Shown here in pieces: positions 6,717-13,533 of a stretch of 13,627 nt of DNA. The notes below the pieces were generated by a model. That model made no database searches. It was not told the origin of the DNA and saw nothing but the letters and a program-made list of their open reading frames with translations. Position numbers and translations under genes: made by a program. Position 1 is the first letter of the stretch; the number at the start of each line of letters is the position of its first letter. Source of the DNA: Cyclobacteriaceae bacterium (GTDB lineage Bacteria > Bacteroidota > Bacteroidia > Cytophagales > Cyclobacteriaceae); assembly GCA_028279155.1 (NCBI GenBank), contig JANQST010000337.1, forward strand, positions 1 through 13,627, given 5' to 3'.

Positions 6717-7619
6717 ATGAAAATTGATAGCAAGCTTTTACTAATCATTACAGTTCTCCTTTTTGGGTGTCAAGTAGAACAAGGTAATAATCAGAGAGAT
6801 AGCAAAAACGTAGACAGTCGCTTGATTCGAAATGGGATGTTTATCAATCATCAGCAGTGTGGAGATGGCGATATTGCTCTTGTTTTTGTTCATGGCTGGT
6901 GTATTAATCAGTCTTATTGGTCCAGCCAGGTTAATACACTCTGCGAGGATTACAAATTGGTGACCTTGGATCTTCCGGGATTTGGAGAATCTGGTAAAAG
7001 CAGAACTGATTGGTCAATCGAAGAATATGGAAAGGACGTAAACTTCTTAATTCAGCAACTTAAGTTAGACAATGTAATCCTGGTTGGACACTCAATGGGT
7101 GGAGATGTCATTCTAGAAGCGGCACTCCAAAATGACAAAGTGATTGCATTGATTGGAGTTGATAATTTCAAAGATGTCGGTATGGAAATCAATGAGGATA
7201 TAAAAGCCGAGATCGATGCATTTATGAATATGCTGAAGGAGAATTTTAGTCAGATAGCTCCAGCTTACGCAGAAGGCAATCTGTTCCATTCCAGCACTGA
7301 CAGCCAGGACAAGCTTCGTGTTATGAATGATTTTGGTTCAGCTGATTCATTGGCAGCAATTGGTAGTATCCAAAGCTTAATTGATTATGCTCCGAAAGAG
7401 ACTGTCCAACTTTCCAGTCTGAGTCAGAAGTTATACCTTATAAATAGCAATGCAACTCCTACAGATACCGTAGGATTAAATGAAACCGGAGTTGAATATG
7501 AAATTATAGATATCGATTCAACTGGCCATTATCCAATGATTGAAAAGCCCGATGACTTTAATCGACTGCTAAAACTGGTGGTTGAAAAGATTGAAGAGAC
7601 AAGATCGAGCACCGAATAA
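6717..7619 (+). CDS. Lipoprotein alpha/beta hydrolase
   Basis: The 300-residue protein carries a lipoprotein signal: a hydrophobic stretch ending LLFGC with the lipidated cysteine at 18, so it is anchored to a membrane outside the cytoplasm. The catalytic part is a classic alpha/beta hydrolase: VFVHGW (oxyanion region, 57-61), LDLPGFGES (84-92), the nucleophile elbow GHSMGG with Ser126, and DSTGHYPMIEKP with His271. The acid residue is less clear; an Asp near 250 is a candidate. The cap region is about 150-225. Substrate is unknown (ester, lactone or haloalkane-like compounds fit the fold). It begins 1 bp after the anti-sigma candidate and is followed 24 bp later by the outer-membrane protein gene, so it belongs to the sigma operon and is probably an envelope enzyme made under that sigma factor. 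Confidence 0.9.
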   Translation: MKIDSKLLLIITVLLFGCQVEQGNNQRDSKNVDSRLIRNGMFINHQQCGDGDIALVFVHGWCINQSYWSSQVNTLCEDYKLVTLDLPGFGESGKSRTDWSIEEYGKDVNFLIQQLKLDNVILVGHSMGGDVILEAALQNDKVIALIGVDNFKDVGMEINEDIKAEIDAFMNMLKENFSQIAPAYAEGNLFHSSTDSQDKLRVMNDFGSADSLAAIGSIQSLIDYAPKETVQLSSLSQKLYLINSNATPTDTVGLNETGVEYEIIDIDSTGHYPMIEKPDDFNRLLKLVVEKIEETRSSTE

Positions 7620-7643
7620 TTTTCACATATAATTAGTAGAAAA

Positions 7644-8645
7644 ATGAACAGAATTTATCTGATCCCAGTAGTGGTATGCCTTTTTTCTTTCGGAAGAGCA
7701 ATGGCACAAAATGTAGAACACAACCCCTATCCTGATACATTAGTTGTCAGCACAGAGAGCCAGAATGAAATAACTTTTGCTTTCAGAGACATACAAAATG
7801 AGAAACCAGACTTAAACAACGAATTATGGAGATCCATCCTTGGTATTATGGAATCTTCCTTAGAATCTTCAGCCAAGGATGATGGAGTGTTGATATCCTA
7901 CAATAAGGTAACAATCAATAACGAAGAAAGGGCAAAGATAGAAGTGATTGAGTTTGATGAGAAATCCGACATATTTTGGATTGGAAAAGACGGAATGAGG
8001 CATGAGGCGTCCTATCGAGTAGACTTTGAAATTTCTCAGCCAAAAGTGAAAATCAGGTTTACTTTAAACGCACTGGATGAATTGGATGAAATCAAGGAGA
8101 TCAACATTGAATCCATTTGGAACACTGAAATTGAGAAAGGTGAAATGAAGCAAGTCCTGTACAATGGAAAGGGGAGCATTGAGTTAGGTGTTTTGCGCGT
8201 GGATGAAATCAACCATTCAAATCCGACGGACTTTATTGAGTTTAGTGCAGGTGTGGGTGTTGGTTTTTATAGAGATCGATTTATTCCAGATATAAGCTAT
8301 GACGTATCGTTAAATTTTCGTGATCGTTTTGGTAGGCCTAGAACGAAAATAGGACTCTTGTATACTCAACACTACGTGTTGAATGAAATATCCGAGGGAG
8401 ATTTTGATTTGAAATTAAATGGATTTTTGAATGCTTACTGGACCATTTCAAAAGGTACTAATAAGGAATATGGAATCGGGTTTGGTTACTTGATTAATCA
8501 GAATGGAAATTTTTACAAAGGCAGTACATTTAAAATGTCGGTCTATAATAAGAGATCGTCACGAACCAGCCTTACACCCGAATTGGTTTTCACCAATGGG
8601 TTCAAGCAATCATTTCCCGCCCTACGTTTTGGTTTGAGTTTTTAA
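7644..8645 (+). CDS. Outer-membrane protein of unknown family, barrel-like C-terminal half
   Basis: The 333-residue protein is not recognised as a known family. It has a signal peptide (cleavage probably after AMA at 19-21). A soluble N-terminal part (about 30-190) is rich in Glu/Asp and Lys and contains a likely helix (LWRSILGIMESSLESS) and several strands. The C-terminal part (about 197-333) is built of alternating-residue strands separated by turns (FSAGVGVGFYRDR, DISYDVSLNFRDRFG, GFLNAYWTIS, YGIGFGYLINQ, FKMSVYNKR) and ends ALRFGLSF. A final Phe after alternating hydrophobics is typical of outer-membrane barrels recognised by the Bam machinery. It is the last gene of the sigma operon. Its stop lies 24 bp inside the converging pabC gene, and the operon terminator is further inside pabC. 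Confidence 0.8.
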   Translation: MNRIYLIPVVVCLFSFGRAMAQNVEHNPYPDTLVVSTESQNEITFAFRDIQNEKPDLNNELWRSILGIMESSLESSAKDDGVLISYNKVTINNEERAKIEVIEFDEKSDIFWIGKDGMRHEASYRVDFEISQPKVKIRFTLNALDELDEIKEINIESIWNTEIEKGEMKQVLYNGKGSIELGVLRVDEINHSNPTDFIEFSAGVGVGFYRDRFIPDISYDVSLNFRDRFGRPRTKIGLLYTQHYVLNEISEGDFDLKLNGFLNAYWTISKGTNKEYGIGFGYLINQNGNFYKGSTFKMSVYNKRSSRTSLTPELVFTNGFKQSFPALRFGLSF

Positions 8646-9218
8646 CACCTTCGAGATTGAAATTTCAATGTCTCCAAGGTCAAGCATCGCATTGATCAAG
8701 GATACTTTTTCAAAAGCGGCGATTTCATCACAAAGGATAGCCGCTTTTTTTATTTTACCTTGGCTTAACAGGAGTGATCTTTTCACTCCCTCCAGCAAGG
8801 GACGTTCAGGAGTTAACCAATTTTTGCCATCCCAAAAGGCCAGGTTAGCGTACGAGCAATCCGTGACTAAACCATCGATGCATATAATTACCTCATCAGC
8901 AGAAGCCGAGCTGAGTAACTCCTGCAAAGTGGACCGGTCTTCATATTTGAATGAATAATCGAACCACGTTGTATTGATCAATTGCAAAGACTGAATAGGG
9001 AGCTTAGCATAGGGAAGAGCTTCACACGTATAGTCTGAATTGTCGTAAGTGAACCGAACTTTATGTTTTCGGGCATCATCAATCTTCGGAAGAAGGTCAC
9101 TTAGATTGTGCAATGATTCCCCAAAAAAATTAAAGCAAGTATTGTTCAGACGCTCCTGGTGAAGATCAAGGTTTTGGTACACTCCCTCCTGATAACATAT
9201 ACTTTCTATGAATCGCAA
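8622..9218 (-). CDS. pabC: 4-amino-4-deoxychorismate lyase, PLP class IV aminotransferase fold
   Basis: The 198-residue protein resembles the short class IV (branched-chain/D-amino-acid type) PLP enzymes. Visible features are HQERLNN near the start (20-26), the region of the PLP lysine FDYSFKYEDRS (Lys91 the likely Schiff-base residue), DGLVTDCSYANLAFWDG (115-131, phosphate-binding turn), and TPERPLLEGVKRS (136-148). This enzyme splits aminodeoxychorismate to p-aminobenzoate and pyruvate for folate synthesis. The pabB gene 3 kb away on the same strand supports that reading. A branched-chain aminotransferase is less likely given the short length. The start is TTG at 9218: going upstream in frame there is a stop (complement of 9240-9242) and no ATG between. 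The gene overlaps the converging outer-membrane protein gene by 24 bp at its 3' end. Confidence 0.82.
   Translation of the reverse strand: MRFIESICYQEGVYQNLDLHQERLNNTCFNFFGESLHNLSDLLPKIDDARKHKVRFTYDNSDYTCEALPYAKLPIQSLQLINTTWFDYSFKYEDRSTLQELLSSASADEVIICIDGLVTDCSYANLAFWDGKNWLTPERPLLEGVKRSLLLSQGKIKKAAILCDEIAAFEKVSLINAMLDLGDIEISISKVLKTQTKT
8712..8751 (+). terminator. Plus-strand terminator embedded in pabC
   Basis: A perfect 9-bp stem (AAAAGCGGC at 8712-8720 and GCCGCTTTT at 8740-8748) around a 19-nt loop runs into seven T residues (8745-8751). It lies 67 bp after the stop of the sigma operon on the plus strand, so it most likely ends that operon, although it is inside codons of pabC on the other strand. 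Read on the minus strand, the stem has only four T's after it and would be a weak terminator, which lets pabC be transcribed through. Confidence 0.75.
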
Positions 9219-9232
9219 ATCAGCAGCAAATT

Positions 9233-9265
9233 GGTTAGGTCAGATTAAAGTTAGCAGAACTAACC
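9233..9265. promoter_or_regulatory. GTTAG/CTAAC dyads in the pabC-CHAT spacer
   Basis: The spacer has GGTTAG (9233-9238), GTTAG (9250-9254) and CTAACC (9260-9265). The second and third form a dyad with a 5-bp centre; the first and third form a wider perfect 6-bp dyad. The cluster overlaps the candidate minus-strand -7 element, so it may be an operator. No regulator is identified. Confidence 0.3.
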
Positions 9266-9276
9266 ATGTAATCATA
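9246..9276 (-). promoter_or_regulatory. Candidate promoter of pabC, Bacteroidota type
   Basis: On the minus strand TATG (9276-9273) is followed after 19 bases by TAACTTTA (9253-9246). The Bacteroidota consensus is TTTG-N19-TAnnTTTG, so each half differs by one base. Transcription would begin near 9240, about 20 bases before the TTG start at 9218. That agrees with the short TTG-initiated pabC and with pabC having its own promoter apart from pabB. Confidence 0.42.
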
Positions 9277-9299
9277 TTCCATAGTGTTTTTGAAAGCCT

Positions 9300-9307
9300 T
9301 AACTTTA
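9300..9307 (+). promoter_or_regulatory. Candidate -7 element of the CHAT gene
   Basis: TAACTTTA matches TAnnTTTG except for the last base and is the same octamer seen in the divergent pabC promoter. It lies 21 bp before the ATG at 9329. No good -33 TTTG is found 19 bases upstream (the bases there are TTCC), so the promoter is weakly supported. Confidence 0.25.
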
Positions 9308-9328
9308 TTCTCAAGTACCTTAATTACC

Positions 9329-12247
9329 ATGAGACATATCTACATACTCTTTTTACTACTAATTGTGGTAGCCGGGCCAGTTAATGGGCAGGGATTTTTA
9401 AAGAAACTAAAGCAAGCTGTCGAAGAACAGTTGGAAGATAACAAAGATGATCTTGCTGACGATCGAATGAAGAAAGCTCGACTGGATCAGCTTGTTAAAG
9501 ACACCTCGAATTACAATTATATTTTTTCTCAAGGGAATAGAGCTTCATTTTTTGCCAATCGCGAAGGAAAAGAGAGCCTGCTTCTAACCATTTCCAAAAA
9601 CTACGAAGATGAAGAAACTGAACCTGTGAAATTGGAAATTTATGAGCAAGCATTTGACCTGAACAGAACAGGTGAATTCTCCATTTACATCAACCCATGG
9701 GCAGCCACTTTGAACTTCATTGAAGCTTTGGCATTGTTAACTGACGAGACGAGTTATGTTGATGCTTTTGATTTAGACTCAGCATTTACAATAACAGATA
9801 TGGTGGATATGGATACGTTAAGTCTTCCAGAGAAATATGCCCTGGGTAAAACGATTGCCAATATCGGAATTGTCATCAACAGCCAGGGGCGGATTCAGCT
9901 TTCTCAAGACTTCATTGATGAGACTACCACATATTTCAAAGAAAACATTGGAGAGCAATCCATTGCACTGGCGTCTTTGTATAACAACCATGCGGTAATT
10001 GCTCAATCTCAGGGAAAGTTTTTAGAAGCCGAAGATTATCTCAATCGATCTGAGGAAATCATTGAAGCAAACAATAAAAATGGATCACTCGCTCACGCCA
10101 TAATAACAAGTAATAGGGCCCTATTGTACAATGAAATTGGCCAGTTTGAAGAAGCACTTACTGCTATTAGAAGAGCTTCCGACATGGCATCAGGTGAAAT
10201 TCGTGAAAAAGGAAGAGACAATATAAGTTTTAAAATCAACGAGGGATTGATCGAATATAGCGGTGGTAATTATGAGCGTTCAGAACAGATCTTTAAAGAA
10301 GTGCTGGAGCTGAAAAGAAAACGAATGGCAAAAAACCAGACGGATTATGCTAATGTGGAAAATTACCTAGCTGGGGTTCTAATGGAATCTGGCAAGCCTG
10401 AACAAGTGGTAGAGTACTTGACAGACGCACTTCGAATTTTTGAGAAAAAATATAGCACTTCTCACCCAGCGTATATCAAGACGAAACATAATCTTGGTAA
10501 ATACAAGATCTATACAGGCGATTTTCCCGGTGCGGCGTCCATTTTACAAGAAGTAAGCCAATCCTATCTTCAATACTTTGGCGAAAACCATCCCGATTAT
10601 TTGGCCTCTTTGGAAGACCTGGCAGTAGTATCGTGGAAACAAGACCTTTATTCTACTGCGACAGAACAGTTCCGTCAGGTGATCTCAACCAACCTGGATC
10701 TGGTAGAGAAGTACTTTGGAGCAATGAGTGAGTACGAAAAAACACAGTATTGGGCCAAGATTCGACCTTCAATTTTGAAATTCTATGCATATGCAATTGA
10801 TAGAGGTGAAAGTGACCCTGAGTTGCTCACAGAGATGTACAATATTCATCTGAAAACCAAAGGGATTCTATTGAGTGCCTCCACAAAGGTGAGAGAGCAA
10901 ATATTGAATAGTGATGATGAGGAATTAAAAGCCACCTATGCAAAATGGGTTGAGACCAAGGAATCACTCATTTTATACTATACCTATTCAAAGGAGGAAT
11001 TGATCAAGCAGAAAATAGATCTGGAGTCAATCGAGAATCAAGCCAATGAACTAGAAAAGCAGCTGACACGAATGTCCTCAGAGTTTGCTCAATCAAACAA
11101 ACTGCCAACAACCACATTGGCTGATGTTAAAACAGCTCTCGGAACAACAGATGCCGCAATCGAAATAATTGGCTATCAAGTATTCGACAAGAGTTTTTCC
11201 AAAGATAAGAATTATGCCTTTTTAATTGCTGACAAAGCTTCAGTTCATCCCAAGCTGGTCGTGATTGAAAAGGGGCAGGATTTGGATCAAAAGTATGCCA
11301 AAGCTTATCGCAACATGGTTCAGCTCAAAGCCAATGACCAAATTACTTATACCAAGTTTTGGAAACCAGTAGATGAGAAGTTGGCAGGAGTTGAAAACGT
11401 ACATTTGTCGCTTGATGGAATTTACTACCAGGTGAATATTGGAGCTTTAAAAAGACCTGACGACACCTATGTATCGGATGCGCTCAACCTTCATCTTTAT
11501 TCAAGTACCCGGGATTTAGTGAAAAAGAGTAGTTCAGCGAATGCTTCAAAAAAAGCCGACTTTTTTGGATATCCGGATTATGGTCCAAAAGGGTTACTTG
11601 ATGCGCTACCGGGAACTCGAGATGAAATAGCTGCCATTAGTAGTATTTCCAGGTCAAAAGGCTTTGCAACAAACACCTACCTGGCAAAAGAAGCTTCCGA
11701 AGAGAATTTCAAGAAAATTTCATCTCCGTCGCTTCTACACATTGCTACCCATGGATTCTTTCTTCAAGAAAGCCAATCAACTGGAGAAAAAGTTTTTGGA
11801 GTGGATGTCAATCAAGCCAAGGACAATCCTCTGCTAAGGTCTGGGTTAATGTTGGCCAATGCGGAACAGACAATGGAAGTCGCTACCCAAGGTGTAGAGG
11901 CCAGCTCTGCCAACAATGGCGTTTTAACCTCCTACGAGGTGATCACACTGGATTTGAAAGATACGGATTTGGTTGTGTTGAGTGCTTGTGAAACAGGATT
12001 GGGTGAGATAAAATCTGGGGAAGGGGTATATGGCCTTCAAAGAGCCTTTCAGGTAGCTGGAGCTGAATCAGTCATCATGAGCTTATGGAAAGTAAGTGAC
12101 GATGCTACCAAGCAGTTGATGACTTCTTTTTACCAGGAATGGATGGGAGGAAAACAGAAAGAGGAAGCATTCTTTGCCGCTCAAAAAAATTTGAGGAAAA
12201 CATATCCTGATCCATATTACTGGGGAGCATTCATCATGTTGAATTAA
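9329..12247 (+). CDS. Exported TPR-CHAT protein (caspase-like peptidase fold)
   Basis: ATG 9329 is chosen because it opens on a signal peptide (MRHIYILFLLLIVVAGPVNG), giving 972 residues; an in-frame GTG at 9284 would add 15 residues before it. After a charged helical stretch (24-60), tetratricopeptide-like helix pairs run from about 168 to 455 (for example NNHAVIAQSQGKFLEAEDYL, SNRALLYNEIGQFEEALTAI, KHNLGKYKIYTGDFPGAASI). A helical linker follows (460-590), then a CHAT domain (about 605-972). Typical CHAT marks are LSLDGIYYQVNIGAL, ALPGTRDEI (759-767), HIATHGF with His808, and VVLSACETGLG with Cys887, the caspase-type His/Cys pair, both intact. CHAT domains belong to the caspase/separase clan; the substrate here is unknown. 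The signal peptide implies action in the periplasm or outside. The gene sits between pabC and pabB on the opposite strand. Confidence 0.93.
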   Translation: MRHIYILFLLLIVVAGPVNGQGFLKKLKQAVEEQLEDNKDDLADDRMKKARLDQLVKDTSNYNYIFSQGNRASFFANREGKESLLLTISKNYEDEETEPVKLEIYEQAFDLNRTGEFSIYINPWAATLNFIEALALLTDETSYVDAFDLDSAFTITDMVDMDTLSLPEKYALGKTIANIGIVINSQGRIQLSQDFIDETTTYFKENIGEQSIALASLYNNHAVIAQSQGKFLEAEDYLNRSEEIIEANNKNGSLAHAIITSNRALLYNEIGQFEEALTAIRRASDMASGEIREKGRDNISFKINEGLIEYSGGNYERSEQIFKEVLELKRKRMAKNQTDYANVENYLAGVLMESGKPEQVVEYLTDALRIFEKKYSTSHPAYIKTKHNLGKYKIYTGDFPGAASILQEVSQSYLQYFGENHPDYLASLEDLAVVSWKQDLYSTATEQFRQVISTNLDLVEKYFGAMSEYEKTQYWAKIRPSILKFYAYAIDRGESDPELLTEMYNIHLKTKGILLSASTKVREQILNSDDEELKATYAKWVETKESLILYYTYSKEELIKQKIDLESIENQANELEKQLTRMSSEFAQSNKLPTTTLADVKTALGTTDAAIEIIGYQVFDKSFSKDKNYAFLIADKASVHPKLVVIEKGQDLDQKYAKAYRNMVQLKANDQITYTKFWKPVDEKLAGVENVHLSLDGIYYQVNIGALKRPDDTYVSDALNLHLYSSTRDLVKKSSSANASKKADFFGYPDYGPKGLLDALPGTRDEIAAISSISRSKGFATNTYLAKEASEENFKKISSPSLLHIATHGFFLQESQSTGEKVFGVDVNQAKDNPLLRSGLMLANAEQTMEVATQGVEASSANNGVLTSYEVITLDLKDTDLVVLSACETGLGEIKSGEGVYGLQRAFQVAGAESVIMSLWKVSDDATKQLMTSFYQEWMGGKQKEEAFFAAQKNLRKTYPDPYYWGAFIMLN

Positions 12248-12251
12248 CCGA

Positions 12252-13238
12252 TTATCTGGTTGGTTGTGATTCGAGAGGCAGATAGATCTTGTCGATCATC
12301 TCCTGGTATTCTTTAGTCGGATCACTAAATGATGTAATGCCACCTCCACTACAGTAGAAAAATTGATTGGCTTCTTGTTTGATGAACCGAATCATTACCC
12401 CGGTGTCCAGGTTTTCGCCATCGAAATGCCCGCATATACCTGTGTAGAATTCTCGATTGTAATTTTCAACTTCCTGGATAATTCTCAAGGTTTCCGGTTT
12501 GGGAGCTCCGGAAATGGATCCAGCAGGAATCAACTTAGTCAAAACATCACCTAGGCTTTCTTGCCATTTAACCTTAAGTTTTCCTTTCACTTCTGAGCTG
12601 ACTTGGAGCAAGTTTTTTTCTCTAGTCCTAATTTCCTCAACATATCGAAACTTTGATACGGAAACTTCCGATGCAATTTGACTCAAATCATTTCGGATCA
12701 AATCAACAATCGTGATATGCTCTGCAGTTTCTTTTGGATCATTTAGAATTATTTGTTCCGCGTCGGGAATACTTGAATCGATCGTTCCTTTCATTGGATA
12801 TGAGTAGATCCAATTGTCCAGAGTTTTGACAAATGTTTCAGGAGAGAAAACAACGAATTGCCCGGGCACATACAGTTTGTATCTGGCATTTGAAAGTTTA
12901 AATATTTCCTCAAGAGTTGAGTTAATATTGATTGATGTACTAAAGGTGAGATTTGTTAGAAAAGAATTACCAATGTTAATCTGATGTACAACTTGATCAA
13001 ATGCTTTCTTGAAGTCCTTGTAGGTAATAGGATTTTTTTCAACGGTCAACGGTTCACTGTCAATAATCGACTGCTGAGCATTTGTCCTTGAAATGCTTAA
13101 TTTGAAATTATTTGAATTCTTTTTTTCAAAAGCTTCAATATTCCATTTCTCTCCTAAAAAGTCACAATAAAAAGAAAAAGGTGTCTGATCTTTTCCAATT
13201 TTATTCAGAAGCGAAATGGCCTCATGCTTCGGGATCAT
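12252..13238 (-). CDS. pabB: Aminodeoxychorismate synthase component I (chorismate-binding)
   Basis: The 328-residue enzyme is of the chorismate-utilising family, in a compact form that lacks most of the N-terminal regulatory part of anthranilate synthase I. Signatures are FVVFSPETFV (128-137), YPMKGT with Lys150 in the position of the PabB catalytic lysine of the PIKGT motif, DPKETAEHITIVDLIRNDL (167-185), SISGAPKPETLRIIQEVE (241-258), FYTGICGHFD (264-273) and the CSGGGIT metal/chorismate site (296-302). The KGT motif favours aminodeoxychorismate synthase over anthranilate or isochorismate synthase, and the nearby pabC fits. It supplies aminodeoxychorismate for folate, with a glutaminase partner (pabA or a shared trpG) encoded elsewhere. 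The start overlaps the upstream membrane-protein gene by 17 bp. The stop is 4 bp from the convergent CHAT stop, and no clear terminator is visible between them. Confidence 0.93.
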   Translation of the reverse strand: MIPKHEAISLLNKIGKDQTPFSFYCDFLGEKWNIEAFEKKNSNNFKLSISRTNAQQSIIDSEPLTVEKNPITYKDFKKAFDQVVHQINIGNSFLTNLTFSTSININSTLEEIFKLSNARYKLYVPGQFVVFSPETFVKTLDNWIYSYPMKGTIDSSIPDAEQIILNDPKETAEHITIVDLIRNDLSQIASEVSVSKFRYVEEIRTREKNLLQVSSEVKGKLKVKWQESLGDVLTKLIPAGSISGAPKPETLRIIQEVENYNREFYTGICGHFDGENLDTGVMIRFIKQEANQFFYCSGGGITSFSDPTKEYQEMIDKIYLPLESQPTR

Positions 13239-13533
13239 TTTTCTTGAATCTGAGACGCCTTAGCATCTTTTGCTCGTATTTCCAGAAGAAAGCAAACTGC
13301 CCGAAAATAAGGCCGTACATGAGAAGGATCACGTTATAGAATGGTAATATCATCACCCAATAGGTAATTTGAAACCACAATGGCTTCACTCCATCTTCGA
13401 AAAGTAAACTGATTAATGGTTTTTTAATGAAAACCACGGTGGTGCCAGTGCATGCAAAAACCAACATGATGATCCAGAACTGCCACGCACTATTGATTTC
13501 CCACTTTTCTTGAAGCTTCTTAATCCAACTCAT
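13222..13533 (-). CDS. Small membrane protein of unknown function
   Basis: The 103-residue protein starts with a short basic/amphipathic segment (MSWIKKLQEKWEI). A transmembrane helix follows (about 17-36, with FACTGTTVVF), then a lysine/acidic loop, a long hydrophobic stretch likely forming two helices broken at Pro64 (about 54-84, ending LMYGLIFGQFAFFW), and a strongly basic tail (KYEQKMLRRLRFKK). It resembles small uncharacterised Bacteroidota membrane proteins, possibly the DUF6787 group, though I am not certain of that name. Its start overlaps the end of the upstream pseudouridine synthase gene by 14 bp and its end overlaps pabB by 17 bp, so the three are probably translationally coupled. 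No function is proposed. Confidence 0.8.
   Translation of the reverse strand: MSWIKKLQEKWEINSAWQFWIIMLVFACTGTTVVFIKKPLISLLFEDGVKPLWFQITYWVMILPFYNVILLMYGLIFGQFAFFWKYEQKMLRRLRFKKNDPEA

Noticed and set aside
8668..8958. Plus-strand open frame of 96 codons opposite pabC
   Set aside because: It is a shadow of pabC in the antisense frame: no signal peptide or domain, it includes the plus-strand terminator, and pabC has clear family motifs.
9240..9275. Minus-strand 11-codon ORF (MITWLVLLTLI) in frame upstream of pabC, as a leader peptide or broken N-terminus of pabC
   Set aside because: It is hydrophobic and unlike any aminodeoxychorismate lyase N-terminus. It lies mostly upstream of the candidate promoter's start site. 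TTG 9218 already gives a family-like beginning, so the short ORF is probably chance.
9231..12265. TTGGTT near both ends of the CHAT gene (9231-9236 and 12260-12265) as a target-site duplication from an insertion
   Set aside because: Six bases in A/T-rich DNA are expected by chance, there are no inverted repeats at the edges, and no transposase or integrase is present.
12248..12275. Possible terminator between the convergent CHAT and pabB genes
   Set aside because: Only a 4-bp AACC/GGTT pairing is visible with no T tract on either strand, too weak to call.
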